Shown here piece by piece: positions 52,119 to 60,138 of a DNA stretch of 62,619 nt. Under the pieces are notes generated by a model that saw only the letters and a list, made by a program, of their open reading frames with translations, was not told the origin of the DNA and ran no database searches. Within the stretch, counting starts at the first letter, position 1. Every line of letters begins with the position of its first letter. The stretch comes from DALYDK01 sp964477125 (GTDB taxonomy: Bacteria > Patescibacteriota > Saccharimonadia > Saccharimonadales > CAIOMD01): positions 1 through 62,619 of the forward strand of contig CAYZCZ010000003.1 in the NCBI GenBank assembly GCA_964477125.1, given 5' to 3'. The position numbers were made by a program, and so were the translations under genes.

Positions 52119-52328
52119 AAACCTATCACCTAAATTCGACAAAGGAGAATTAATTATATGGCAAAAAAAGTTTNNNNNNNNNNNNNNNNNNNNNNNNNNN
52201 NNNNNNNNNNNNNNNNNNNNNNNNNNNNNNNNNNNNNNNNNNNNNNNNNNNNNNNNNNNNNNNNNNNNNNNNNAAACCTATCACCTAAATTCGACAAAGG
52301 AGAATTAATTATATGGCAAAAAAAGTTT
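52119..52328. other. False scaffold gap at the groEL start
   Basis: 52119-52173 and 52274-52328 are identical 55-nt stretches flanking 100 N. Same artefact as at 48.8 kb. The duplicated part includes the groEL SD (AAAGGAGAA) and first codons, creating a spurious second start at 52158. Confidence 0.93.
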
Positions 52329-53956
52329 TTTACGATGCTGATGCACGAACAAGAGTTCTAGCAGGAGCAGAAATACTGTACAATGCAGTCAAAACCACAA
52401 TGGGGCCTAAGGGCCGAAATGTAGTAATAAGTAAAAGTTATGGGGCACCAAGCGTTACTCACGACGGCGTGACAGTTGCGAAGGGTGTAGACTTGCCCGA
52501 AGTAGACGACGAAACCCTAGGCTACAAAGTAGGGGCTGAACTTATTAAGCAAGCTGCCAACAAAATGAATGATGTTGCAGGTGATGGCACAACAACAGTT
52601 ACTGTTTTGACATATCACATTCTAAACGAAGCCAATAAGCTTATCGCTGCCGGCCACAACCCTATGCTACTTCGTAAAGGTCTAGAAACAGCAGCCCACG
52701 AAGCTATTAAAAAGCTAAACGGCATGGCAGAAGATATTGAAAGCAATAAAAAGCGCGTTGCCGAGGTAGCTACAATTAGCGCCGGTGATAGCGAAATTGG
52801 TGCGTTAATTGCCAATGTCATAGATAAAGTAGGCAAAGACGGAGTTGTAACAGTAGAAGAGGGCCAAGGGCTTAACCTGGAAAGTGAAGTTGTAGAAGGC
52901 TTCACTATAGACAGAGGTTTTGTTAGCCCGTATTTTGTGACTGACCCAACCCGCATGGAAGCTGTATACGACAAGCCGGCAATTGTAATTACTGATAAAA
53001 AAATTACTAGTGTCCAGGAATTTTTACCTATGCTAGAAAAACTAGCCCAAGCTGGTAAAAAAGACCTAGTCCTAATAGCTGAAGATGTTGAAGGTGAAGC
53101 ACTGGCTACACTAGTTTTGAACAAGCTAAAAGGGGTATTTAATACTATCGCCGTAAAAGCACCGGCATTTGGTGACAGGCGCAAAGAAATCTTGCAAGAT
53201 ATTGCCATACTTACTGGTGCACAAGTTATTTCTGAAGATCAAGGCCATACCTTTGAAAACGTAGACCTAAGTGTAGTTGGTAGTGCACGTAAAGTTATTG
53301 TTACCAAAGACGAAACTACAATTATTGAAGGTGCTGGTAACCCAATAGAAGTAGATGCCAGGGTCAAGCAAATTGTTGCCCAGGCCGATGTAGCTACTAG
53401 TGAATACGAAAAAGAAAATTACGATAAGCGCCGTGCCGCACTTGGTGGTAAAGTAGCTGTAATTAAGGTGGGTGGTGCTACCGAAACCGAAATAGAAGAG
53501 AAGAAATACCGAGTAGATGATGCAGTTGCCGCTGTAAAGGCCGCCCTAGACGAAGGCATTGTACCTGGCGGTGGAGTTACACTCATCAACCTAGGTGAAG
53601 AAATTAAAGTAGAAGGTAGCGATGCTATCGCCGCGGGTAAGCAACTTCTTAAAAACGCCCTTGAGCAACCTTTTAGAATACTGCTAACTAACGCAGGGTT
53701 AAATGCAGACGAGTGGTTGCCACAAATAAGGGCCGGTAAGCCAGGCTATGGTGTAGATGTGAATACAGCCAAAAAGCTTATTGACCTCAAAACTGCTGGC
53801 ATTATTGACCCAGCCAGGGTTACAAAAGAAGCTTTGCAAAACTCTGTTTCTATAGCCGGTACAGCCATGACTATGGGTGCCTTAGTAGTAGAGATACCAG
53901 AAAAAGAACCAGCTCCAGCTATGCCAGCAGGTGGCGGAATGGGAATGGGATATTAG
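52313..53956 (+). CDS. groEL: Chaperonin GroEL
   Basis: 547 residues, full length. ATP site motifs TTMGPKGRNVV and GDGTTTVTVL, the apical domain, and the C-terminal GGM-type tail (GGGMGMGY). Forms the folding chamber with GroES. The upstream copy of its first codons before the N-run is an artefact. An intrinsic terminator follows 29 nt after the stop. Confidence 0.98.
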   Translation: MAKKVFYDADARTRVLAGAEILYNAVKTTMGPKGRNVVISKSYGAPSVTHDGVTVAKGVDLPEVDDETLGYKVGAELIKQAANKMNDVAGDGTTTVTVLTYHILNEANKLIAAGHNPMLLRKGLETAAHEAIKKLNGMAEDIESNKKRVAEVATISAGDSEIGALIANVIDKVGKDGVVTVEEGQGLNLESEVVEGFTIDRGFVSPYFVTDPTRMEAVYDKPAIVITDKKITSVQEFLPMLEKLAQAGKKDLVLIAEDVEGEALATLVLNKLKGVFNTIAVKAPAFGDRRKEILQDIAILTGAQVISEDQGHTFENVDLSVVGSARKVIVTKDETTIIEGAGNPIEVDARVKQIVAQADVATSEYEKENYDKRRAALGGKVAVIKVGGATETEIEEKKYRVDDAVAAVKAALDEGIVPGGGVTLINLGEEIKVEGSDAIAAGKQLLKNALEQPFRILLTNAGLNADEWLPQIRAGKPGYGVDVNTAKKLIDLKTAGIIDPARVTKEALQNSVSIAGTAMTMGALVVEIPEKEPAPAMPAGGGMGMGY

Positions 53957-53985
53957 ACCATTGACCGTAGATGTTAGACTATAGT

Positions 53986-54012
53986 AAAAAGAGGCCGAAA
54001 AGCCTCTTTTTT
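53986..54012 (+). terminator. groESL intrinsic terminator
   Basis: AAAAAGAGGC-CGAAAA-GCCTCTTTTTT: 10-bp stem with a run of six T. Confidence 0.92.
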
Positions 54013-54112
54013 ACTTGATTTTGGTAAACTTAAGCTTAATTTTTTATAAAATAATCTGTTGTGTTTGTAAAATTTTAGATGTAAACTACAAACAACTTAC
54101 GAGGAGTGTAGA

Positions 54113-54613
54113 ATGGCATGGTTTAGAAGAAGTACCAATCAAAATAATACGGGCGACTATTTGCAGGCAACCGACACAGTCAATCGACCAGCTGGTATTT
54201 TTAGTATTTTGTTAACCGGCTTATTGGTTGCCGCCCTTGTTTTTGGTCTTTATATGGGTGGAAAATGGTTATATAGCCGCATAAATTCATCTAAGAATAC
54301 CACTCCAACTGCTATTACAGACACGAACAACTCTAATGACAGTGGTAATACATCGGCAAATGGTTCTCCAGGCAATGGAAGCAATAATAATAGTTCAAAC
54401 GGCACATCAAATAGTGGCGGAACTTCAGCTAACGGTGGATCTTCAACTTCTGGTAGTAACACTCCGTCTAACAACAGTGGTCCAAGCTCAAATTCAAGCA
54501 GTTCAGTTCCTAATACAAGTGCGACTCCAAATGGCAGTTCCACAATCCCTAGCACAGGTGCTGTGCCCGAAAGCATACCCAACACTGGTCCAGACCCAAA
54601 TTACAACTACTAG
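54113..54613 (+). CDS. Membrane-anchored Ser/Asn/Gly-rich surface protein
   Basis: 166 residues: cytoplasmic MAWFRRSTNQNN head, one TM helix at about 30-55 (GIFSILLTGLLVAALVFGLYMGG), then ~100 residues of almost pure Ser, Asn, Gly, Thr and Pro, an extended wall-spanning or glycosylated stalk by composition. SD AGGAG. No catalytic domain. No family recognised. Confidence 0.75.
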   Translation: MAWFRRSTNQNNTGDYLQATDTVNRPAGIFSILLTGLLVAALVFGLYMGGKWLYSRINSSKNTTPTAITDTNNSNDSGNTSANGSPGNGSNNNSSNGTSNSGGTSANGGSSTSGSNTPSNNSGPSSNSSSSVPNTSATPNGSSTIPSTGAVPESIPNTGPDPNYNY

Positions 54614-55001
54614 TATTTAGATAATAGAAAACGGATTCTAGGTTCTAGAAAACAAATTTCCAAACCGTCATACCGTACTAGATCCGGAATATAGTCAATA
54701 ACTTCCATTTAACAATTGAAACACAAATTCTAAAACAAAATATTTTTCCAATTCTACTTTTTCTGCTAAAGTCTAGCCTTAATACTAAGGAATATTATTT
54801 ACTTCTTGCTTGCTATTTTTGGTTAAAAGCGGTTACTTTCCATTCAGCATAACCACAGTTACGCTTCACAAAAAGAAAGCCTAACTTTTATCTCAAAAAC
54901 ATCTAACCAATAACTCAAATAAATACCTCAGTATCAAGACTGGCAAAACTCTCGGACGCATATTGTTTTAGTACTTATCTATTGCAATAATTGTCGTAGC
55001 A
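54614..55001. other. Gene-free AT-rich region
   Basis: No supported ORF or RNA gene. It holds a degraded REP-like unit at 54667-54694 and TTCTAGGTTCTAGAA-type small dyads near 54645. Otherwise nothing that I can identify. Confidence 0.6.
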
Positions 55002-55305
55002 AAAAAGAACTTACCACTCTCTAATATTTTAAATAAGGTAGTGGCTTCAAACAGCTTTTTTCCTTGGCTATGGTAATTCTGGCAATATCTAAATCAACAG
55101 AACAATATGATGCCCGAAGTTAGCTCAAAATTACTGGGAGATCTATTTTCAGTTATACTGAAAATATTAAATGATATATTCCGCTTATTGGGTCTGGGCA
55201 TCATAACAGCACCTGGTTTAGATGTTGTTAAAGTAATCAGTGCAAAGGCAAAAAGCTGTTTGAGCCATTCCGGCTGAAGTAATAAAGGAATGGTGAGTTC
55301 TTTTT
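55002..55305. ncRNA. Candidate large structured RNA
   Basis: Five nested helices read on either strand: 55002-55016/55291-55305 (15 bp, ending in TTTTT), 55043-55060/55250-55266 (17 bp, one bulge), 55083-55095/55215-55227 (13 bp with two G-U), 55106-55115/55196-55205 (10 bp) and hairpin 55144-55153/55157-55166 (10 bp, 3-nt loop). A further 9-bp pairing 55062-55070/55331-55339 would form a pseudoknot. I could not match it to RNase P, tmRNA, SRP or 6S consensus sequences. Strand undecided. Confidence 0.55.
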
Positions 55306-55390
55306 GTCACTGTTGTCTTTAACAACAGATTAGCCAAGGGTTGTTATGCGCCCAGCACTTTTACTGCTTTTGGTGTCAAAAGTAGAAAGT

Positions 55391-55858
55391 TTAGGCTGCG
55401 TCTTTGTTAGTGAAATAATTTATTTCATTAACAATGTCTAATAAGGCTTGAGCTTTTTCTTTTTCGTTAGTTATTTTGTTTGCCGCCTCGTATGCCGCAG
55501 GTATTAAAGCTTGGTCATCAGAAGCCTGAATCATCATCATAGTAGTTTTAAACTTATCGGATGGGGTTTGATCTAAATGTTTTACTAATGGGGAAAGTTC
55601 CTGAAGAGCTTTTTGTTTAATATCTAGCAAGTCACCACCAACAGATGCTTGTGGGGCAGGAACTGGGGCAGGTGTAGGTTCAATAACTGGTGGCGTGCTA
55701 ACTGGAGCTACGCTATCTGAACCAAGCGCACCATCTACTGGGTCGCTTGCGGGCGGAGCAGGTGGTATTTGGCTATTAATGTCATTAGTCGCTTGACCAA
55801 AATTATTACTTGGCTGTGGTGCACCAACAGCTTGGTTGTTATCATTTTGTCCGAACAC
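55391..55858 (-). CDS. Hypothetical protein with Pro/Ala-rich head
   Basis: 155 residues. The first ~75 are Pro/Ala/Gln-rich and disordered; the C-terminal ~80 form a helical domain (DLLDIKQKALQELSPLVKHLDQTPSDKFKTTMMMIQAS ... KITNEKEKAQALLDIVNEINYF) likely to mediate protein contact. No TM. No family recognised. Its 3' end borders the structured region. Confidence 0.7.
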   Translation of the reverse strand: MFGQNDNNQAVGAPQPSNNFGQATNDINSQIPPAPPASDPVDGALGSDSVAPVSTPPVIEPTPAPVPAPQASVGGDLLDIKQKALQELSPLVKHLDQTPSDKFKTTMMMIQASDDQALIPAAYEAANKITNEKEKAQALLDIVNEINYFTNKDAA

Positions 55859-55986
55859 AATTCACCCCCTAATTATTATTGTCGTTGTTTGCACTTATTA
55901 TAGCGTAAGCACATTGAATTTCTAAGAAAAAAGTTAAACACTTAATTGAAACCAGGGTTTATAATTAAAATAAGAAAGAGGGAAGT

Positions 55987-57015
55987 ATGTTAGATGATTT
56001 AAAGCTTATACATGAAAAAGATGCTCAAGACGCACTGGGAATTGCCGAAAAACAATGGCAACAACTGGAATATAACTTTGAAATAGACGGCGACTTACCG
56101 ATAGGTGAAATTAGTAATATTGTTGTGTCGGGTATGGGTGGCTCTGCTCTTGCCGCATTGCTACTTACTAGCTGGCCGGGTATTAATTTACCATTCCAAA
56201 TATGCCGTGACTACGACTTGCCAGCTTACGTAGGACCTAATACTTTAATTGTAGCCAGTAGCTACAGTGGGAACACTGAAGAAACTGTCTCGTGTTTAAA
56301 CCAAGCCATAGAAAAAAAAGCCAAAATTGTTGTTATGGCAGGTGGTGGCAAATTAATAGATATTGCCAAAGAAAATAAACTTGCTTACATAACTCTACCG
56401 CCAGCTGGCCAGCCACGTTTTGCCGCACTATATGGGTTAAACGCATTAGTCACATTATTTAGTGAATTGAATCTAATTCCAGCGGAAACTCTAAAAGAAA
56501 TAAAAGATAGTGCTAAATTTGTTAAGCAAAGTACTGCTCAGTGGGGCCCTATGGTCGCCAAAAGCAATAATATAGCTAAGCAATATGCCTACGAAGTTAT
56601 TGGTAACACTCCAGTTATATATGCTGGGCCGTTTCTGTACCCGTCAGCATATAAATGGAAAATTAGTTTTAACGAAAATGCCAAAAATGTGGCTTGGTGC
56701 AACCAGTACCCAGAATTTAACCATAACGAGTTTTTAGGCTGGTCTAGCCACCCACTAGATAAGCCGTATAGGGTTTTCGATTTACGATCCAACCTAGATA
56801 ACCCTCAAATAACCAAAAGGTTTGAAATAAGTGACAAACTACTTAGCGGTAGGCGACCATCGGCAATAGTTGTTAACGCTCAGGGCGAAACTCAGCTACA
56901 ACAATTACTTTGGACTGTGGCATTAGGTGACTTTGTATCTATTTACACAGCAATACTAAACGGCCTTAACCCAACACCAGTCGACCTTATAGAAAAGCTC
57001 AAAAAACAACTTTAG
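55987..57015 (+). CDS. Bifunctional phosphoglucose/phosphomannose isomerase (SIS domain)
   Basis: 342 residues with two SIS subdomains: VVSGMGGSALAALLL, SSYSGNTEETVSCL (sugar-phosphate loop) and the PGI/PMI-type C-terminal SIS region ending in LNGLNPTPVDLIEKLKKQL. Interconverts fructose-, glucose- and mannose-6-phosphate, matching the PMM/PGM gene at 48.6 kb. SD GAGGG. Its last 4 bp overlap the convergent pilin gene. Confidence 0.93.
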   Translation: MLDDLKLIHEKDAQDALGIAEKQWQQLEYNFEIDGDLPIGEISNIVVSGMGGSALAALLLTSWPGINLPFQICRDYDLPAYVGPNTLIVASSYSGNTEETVSCLNQAIEKKAKIVVMAGGGKLIDIAKENKLAYITLPPAGQPRFAALYGLNALVTLFSELNLIPAETLKEIKDSAKFVKQSTAQWGPMVAKSNNIAKQYAYEVIGNTPVIYAGPFLYPSAYKWKISFNENAKNVAWCNQYPEFNHNEFLGWSSHPLDKPYRVFDLRSNLDNPQITKRFEISDKLLSGRRPSAIVVNAQGETQLQQLLWTVALGDFVSIYTAILNGLNPTPVDLIEKLKKQL

Positions 57016-57476
57016 CCAGTACCTATGGTGCTAATACGGCCAAGTATAAACTTAACTATTACTTGGGCTAGGGCAACTATAACAAGTCCTATAATGGCAT
57101 AAAGTATAGTGTTTTTAGCCGCGGTAACACCAGCCGTGTCTCCACCACTAGTAATATACTTAAAGCCACCAACAATTATCATAAATACTGCAACCACACC
57201 TATTGCCCAGCTTAATAAGCTTATAACTGAAGTTACCAGGTTATTAAGTTGCATTCCCGAAGATTCTATTTGAGCTGTACCACAGGCCCCAGGGTTGTTT
57301 ATAGCGTTAAAGTCCATGTTGGCTCCGGCACATAAACTTTGTCCAATATTAACAGTTTGCGCATTAGTGGTTTGGCTAAAGGCAACAAGGGCAAAAACAG
57401 CTAAAACCACGCCAGTAAATATAACTAACGTTCTATGGCTAAACAGCTTTAAATTAATTGTACCAATATAAGCCAA
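57012..57476 (-). CDS. VirB2/TrbC-like T4SS pilin, copy 1
   Basis: 154 residues: signal-type TM (about 16-38, ending in NAQ), a ~45-residue extracytoplasmic loop with two cysteines, then two TM helices separated by GGFKYITSGGDTAGVTAAKNTILYA. The short cytoplasmic loop GG-x-x-Y-x-x-SGG is shared with the next six genes. Homologues form or scaffold the T4SS pilus. Last in the array by transcription order; 155 bp from copy 2. Confidence 0.85.
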   Translation of the reverse strand: MAYIGTINLKLFSHRTLVIFTGVVLAVFALVAFSQTTNAQTVNIGQSLCAGANMDFNAINNPGACGTAQIESSGMQLNNLVTSVISLLSWAIGVVAVFMIIVGGFKYITSGGDTAGVTAAKNTILYAIIGLVIVALAQVIVKFILGRISTIGTG

Positions 57477-57631
57477 AACTACTCCTTGTACTTATATTGT
57501 ACAACTTTGGCATTATATTATAAACATGCTTTATATATTGAACTATTTTTATCGAAAAGATGTTTCAAAAGAACACACGTAAGAAACCTATCCTATTTAA
57601 AAAAGAATGTATAGTAATGTTAGAGCTACTT

Positions 57632-58054
57632 TTAGGAGGTGGGGGTTGCTGCAGAATTAGCTTTTGTTAATACGAACTGTACAATCACCTGAGCGAGTGC
57701 CACAATTACAAGTCCAATAATGGCATAAAGTATGGTGTTTTTAGCCGCGGTAACACCGTTGCTATCTCCACCGCTAGTAATATATCTAAAACCACCATAA
57801 ATAATCATTATTACTGAAACAATACCAACTATCCAAGAAAAAATATTAATTATATTAGTTAGCACCGCAGGTAGCTTACTACCGTTTGTGTCACAGCTTT
57901 CTGCCGTATATTGAGAAGCACCCGAGCCACCACAGGCATAGCCTCCTGTATTAAGATCAGCGGCCAATACGCTAGAACTAGCCACTAAGCTTACCGGTGC
58001 AATTGAAACAGCTAATATCGCTAGGGTACTTAAGATTCTCTTGATTTTATTCAT
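57632..58054 (-). CDS. VirB2/TrbC-like T4SS pilin, copy 2
   Basis: 140 residues: signal peptide to about residue 31 (VLAADLN), short Cys-containing loop (YACGGSG, ESCDTNG), two TM helices around GGFRYITSGGDSNGVTAAKNTILYA. Closest to copy 1 in the loop, implying recent duplication of this pair. Confidence 0.85.
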   Translation of the reverse strand: MNKIKRILSTLAILAVSIAPVSLVASSSVLAADLNTGGYACGGSGASQYTAESCDTNGSKLPAVLTNIINIFSWIVGIVSVIMIIYGGFRYITSGGDSNGVTAAKNTILYAIIGLVIVALAQVIVQFVLTKANSAATPTS

Positions 58055-58117
58055 TTATTTATTATCCTTCTTTTACTTTTATTAATATATACCATGTTTG
58101 CATGCCAGCCGCAAGTT

Positions 58118-58501
58118 TTATTTGGCATTTGCTCTACTAAGCACAAACTGCACAATAATTTGTGCAAGCGCAACAATAACTAGTCCTACTATAGCGTATA
58201 GCATAGTATCTTTCGCTGATTTGATTGCCGAAGATTCACCACCACTAGTGACATATCTAAAACCACCATAAATTAGCATAATTACAGAAACTATACCAAC
58301 CAACCACGAGAAAACCTCAATAATTGTAGTAAGCATGGCCGGTATAGACTTCTGACCGGCTGGCTGGTCACAGCCACTACCGTTTGAAGTCGCCCCAATT
58401 CCATCACATACCTGCTTATCGACTGCATAAACAGCCGCTGATGATACCGACATACAAAATAATGTGCCTAACACTGCTAAAAGTATGAATATTCTTCTCA
58501 T
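58118..58501 (-). CDS. VirB2/TrbC-like T4SS pilin, copy 3
   Basis: 127 residues: signal peptide to about residue 26, a 20-residue loop with two cysteines (QVCDG, GCDQP), two TM helices around GGFRYVTSGGESSAIKSAKDTMLYA. Starts 9 bp after copy 4 ends, so the two are co-transcribed. Confidence 0.85.
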   Translation of the reverse strand: MRRIFILLAVLGTLFCMSVSSAAVYAVDKQVCDGIGATSNGSGCDQPAGQKSIPAMLTTIIEVFSWLVGIVSVIMLIYGGFRYVTSGGESSAIKSAKDTMLYAIVGLVIVALAQIIVQFVLSRANAK

Positions 58502-58510
58502 ATTTTTTCC

Positions 58511-58894
58511 TTATAATTTATTTATTACAAATACTACAATTGTTCTAGCAACAACAATTATCACCAACCCAATAACTGCATATAAGATTATATCTTTTGC
58601 AGATTTTATCTTACCTTGCTCACCACCACTAGTTACGTAAACAAAGCCTGCATAAACTATCATTATTACTGCAATAATTCCACCAAACCAAGCAATAATA
58701 TTTGTTACCTTAAACAATAAGCCACCCGTGCCAGTTATTGGATCTGTATTGTTTGCCTGGCAAACAGAAGAACTTGCTGCTTCGCCTTGGCAAGCATTAC
58801 CAGGAATGATATTTACGGACGCTGCGTTGGCAATTGCCAACGGCGCTACAAAAAGCATACCAGTTAGCAAAATAGATAAAAGCATTTTAATCAT
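58511..58894 (-). CDS. VirB2/TrbC-like T4SS pilin, copy 4
   Basis: 127 residues: signal peptide to about residue 24, loop with two cysteines (NACQG, SVCQA), two TM helices around AGFVYVTSGGEQGKIKSAKDIILYA. The start lies one base after the stop of copy 5. Confidence 0.85.
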   Translation of the reverse strand: MIKMLLSILLTGMLFVAPLAIANAASVNIIPGNACQGEAASSSVCQANNTDPITGTGGLLFKVTNIIAWFGGIIAVIMIVYAGFVYVTSGGEQGKIKSAKDIILYAVIGLVIIVVARTIVVFVINKL

Positions 58895-58895
58895 T

Positions 58896-59183
58896 TTATG
58901 TTGAACTCTTTACTACGAAACTTGCTATTGTGGTGGCAGATAAAGATACTATTAACCCTATAGCAGCATATATAATTGCTGTTCTGGCTTTAGCTATTTT
59001 GCTTGATTCACCACTAGAAAGAACCATTTGCACTCCGGCAATAACAATGACTAATATGCTGATAACAGCAGCAACTACACCTAAATAAACCACTATAGAA
59101 GATATTTTTGCTGAATCTAATGGGGTCTCTGGTAGGCCAGGGTTCTCTAATTTCACTACGGCTAATATATTTAATATTTTCAT
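58896..59183 (-). CDS. VirB2/TrbC-like T4SS protein, copy 5 (short)
   Basis: 95 residues, the shortest member. No signal peptide or cysteines; a ~28-residue head, then two TM helices around AGVQMVLSSGESSKIAKARTAIIYAAIG. The ATG directly follows the stop of copy 6 (59184). Its loss of the exported loop suggests a non-pilin, structural role. Confidence 0.8.
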   Translation of the reverse strand: MKILNILAVVKLENPGLPETPLDSAKISSIVVYLGVVAAVISILVIVIAGVQMVLSSGESSKIAKARTAIIYAAIGLIVSLSATTIASFVVKSST

Positions 59184-59591
59184 TTAACTACTCAACTTTG
59201 TTGCAATAAATTTTACTATTTGAGCTGCAAAAATTGCAATAACCAGCCCAATTGCAGCGTTTAATATTGTTTTACGTCCACCTGCTATTTGGTCGGGGTT
59301 TCCATCACTAAGTATAAATTTATATCCGCCCCAAATAATCATAAATACTGCTAGTATCCCAGCAACATAAAGAGCAATGTCAATAAAACCAAGTATTATT
59401 AAAATAGAAATTGTTTTTGAGTCGACATTTTTGTTATCTATTTGGCAGTCACCATCTTTTGGTACATATCTATACCATGTTGGGATACCAAATTTACTTC
59501 CACAGCTACTCTCAGCAAATACGGGCTGGGGAAATATAGACATAATTGCCACTATAGTCATTACAACTAACAATGTTTTTTTAATAATCAT
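59184..59591 (-). CDS. VirB2/TrbC-like T4SS pilin, copy 6
   Basis: 135 residues from the ATG at 59591, chosen because it overlaps the stop of copy 7 (ATGA); a longer frame from 59618 exists. Signal peptide to about residue 26 (VFAES), a ~35-residue loop with two cysteines, two TM helices around GGYKFILSDGNPDQIAGGRKTILNAAIG. Confidence 0.83.
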   Translation of the reverse strand: MIIKKTLLVVMTIVAIMSIFPQPVFAESSCGSKFGIPTWYRYVPKDGDCQIDNKNVDSKTISILIILGFIDIALYVAGILAVFMIIWGGYKFILSDGNPDQIAGGRKTILNAAIGLVIAIFAAQIVKFIATKLSS

Positions 59592-60031
59592 TTGAAAACC
59601 CCCCCGGGTATTAGCCATTCAAGAAATGCCCACAAAAATATAAACATAGCAAGACCAATTACTACATTTGTAATACGTTTTTTTGCTGCCGCGACAGCAC
59701 CTGCGTCATCACGTGCCGTTATATACTGTATACCCCCAACAATTATCATTAGCACAGAGCCAACACCAACAATACCAATAAATATTTTTATAAATAAATC
59801 TAAGTATTTAGTTATGGGGTTGTCACTTAGGCATTCTTCTTGAGTTTTTCCATAACAATCATAGGCCTTTTCTTTTGGAGGAGTAGCCACGGCTAGTCCG
59901 GTGTTATAGTTTACGGCCCCAACATAAACTGGAGCCAAATTAGCGTACGCAAAGGTAGTCAAGAACAACAAAAACGATGCTACCAATATTGCTTTATATC
60001 TAACTTGTATATTTTGGTTTATTATTTTCAT
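59588..60031 (-). CDS. VirB2/TrbC-like T4SS pilin, copy 7
   Basis: 147 residues, first in the transcript. Signal peptide to about residue 30 (FAYAN), the longest exported loop (~45 residues, with YDCYGKTQEECLSD), two TM helices around GGIQYITARDDAGAVAAAKKRITN. The most diverged loop: SGG is replaced by ARD. Its promoter must lie in the ~107 bp shared with the divergent VirB6-like gene. Confidence 0.83.
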   Translation of the reverse strand: MKIINQNIQVRYKAILVASFLLFLTTFAYANLAPVYVGAVNYNTGLAVATPPKEKAYDCYGKTQEECLSDNPITKYLDLFIKIFIGIVGVGSVLMIIVGGIQYITARDDAGAVAAAKKRITNVVIGLAMFIFLWAFLEWLIPGGVFK

Positions 60032-60138
60032 GATTTTTACTTCTAAGCAACATATTACAATATTTTTCCAACAAACTCTACAAAAAAATCTAAATTACTT
60101 TGCTAATGCTTATATATAGTGTTAAATATAAGTTGATA

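Noticed and set aside
52158..52361. Short separate groEL-like start before the N-run
   Set aside because: Created by the duplicated 55-nt contig end, not a second gene.
54250..54620. Alternative frames in the Ser/Asn-rich gene
   Set aside because: Shadows arising from repetitive codons of the 54113-54613 gene, which has the SD and TM helix.
55002..55390. Assignment of the structured region to RNase P, SRP or 6S RNA
   Set aside because: The consensus blocks I know (GAGGAAAGUCC, the SRP GGAAGGAAGCAGC loop) are absent; left as unclassified.
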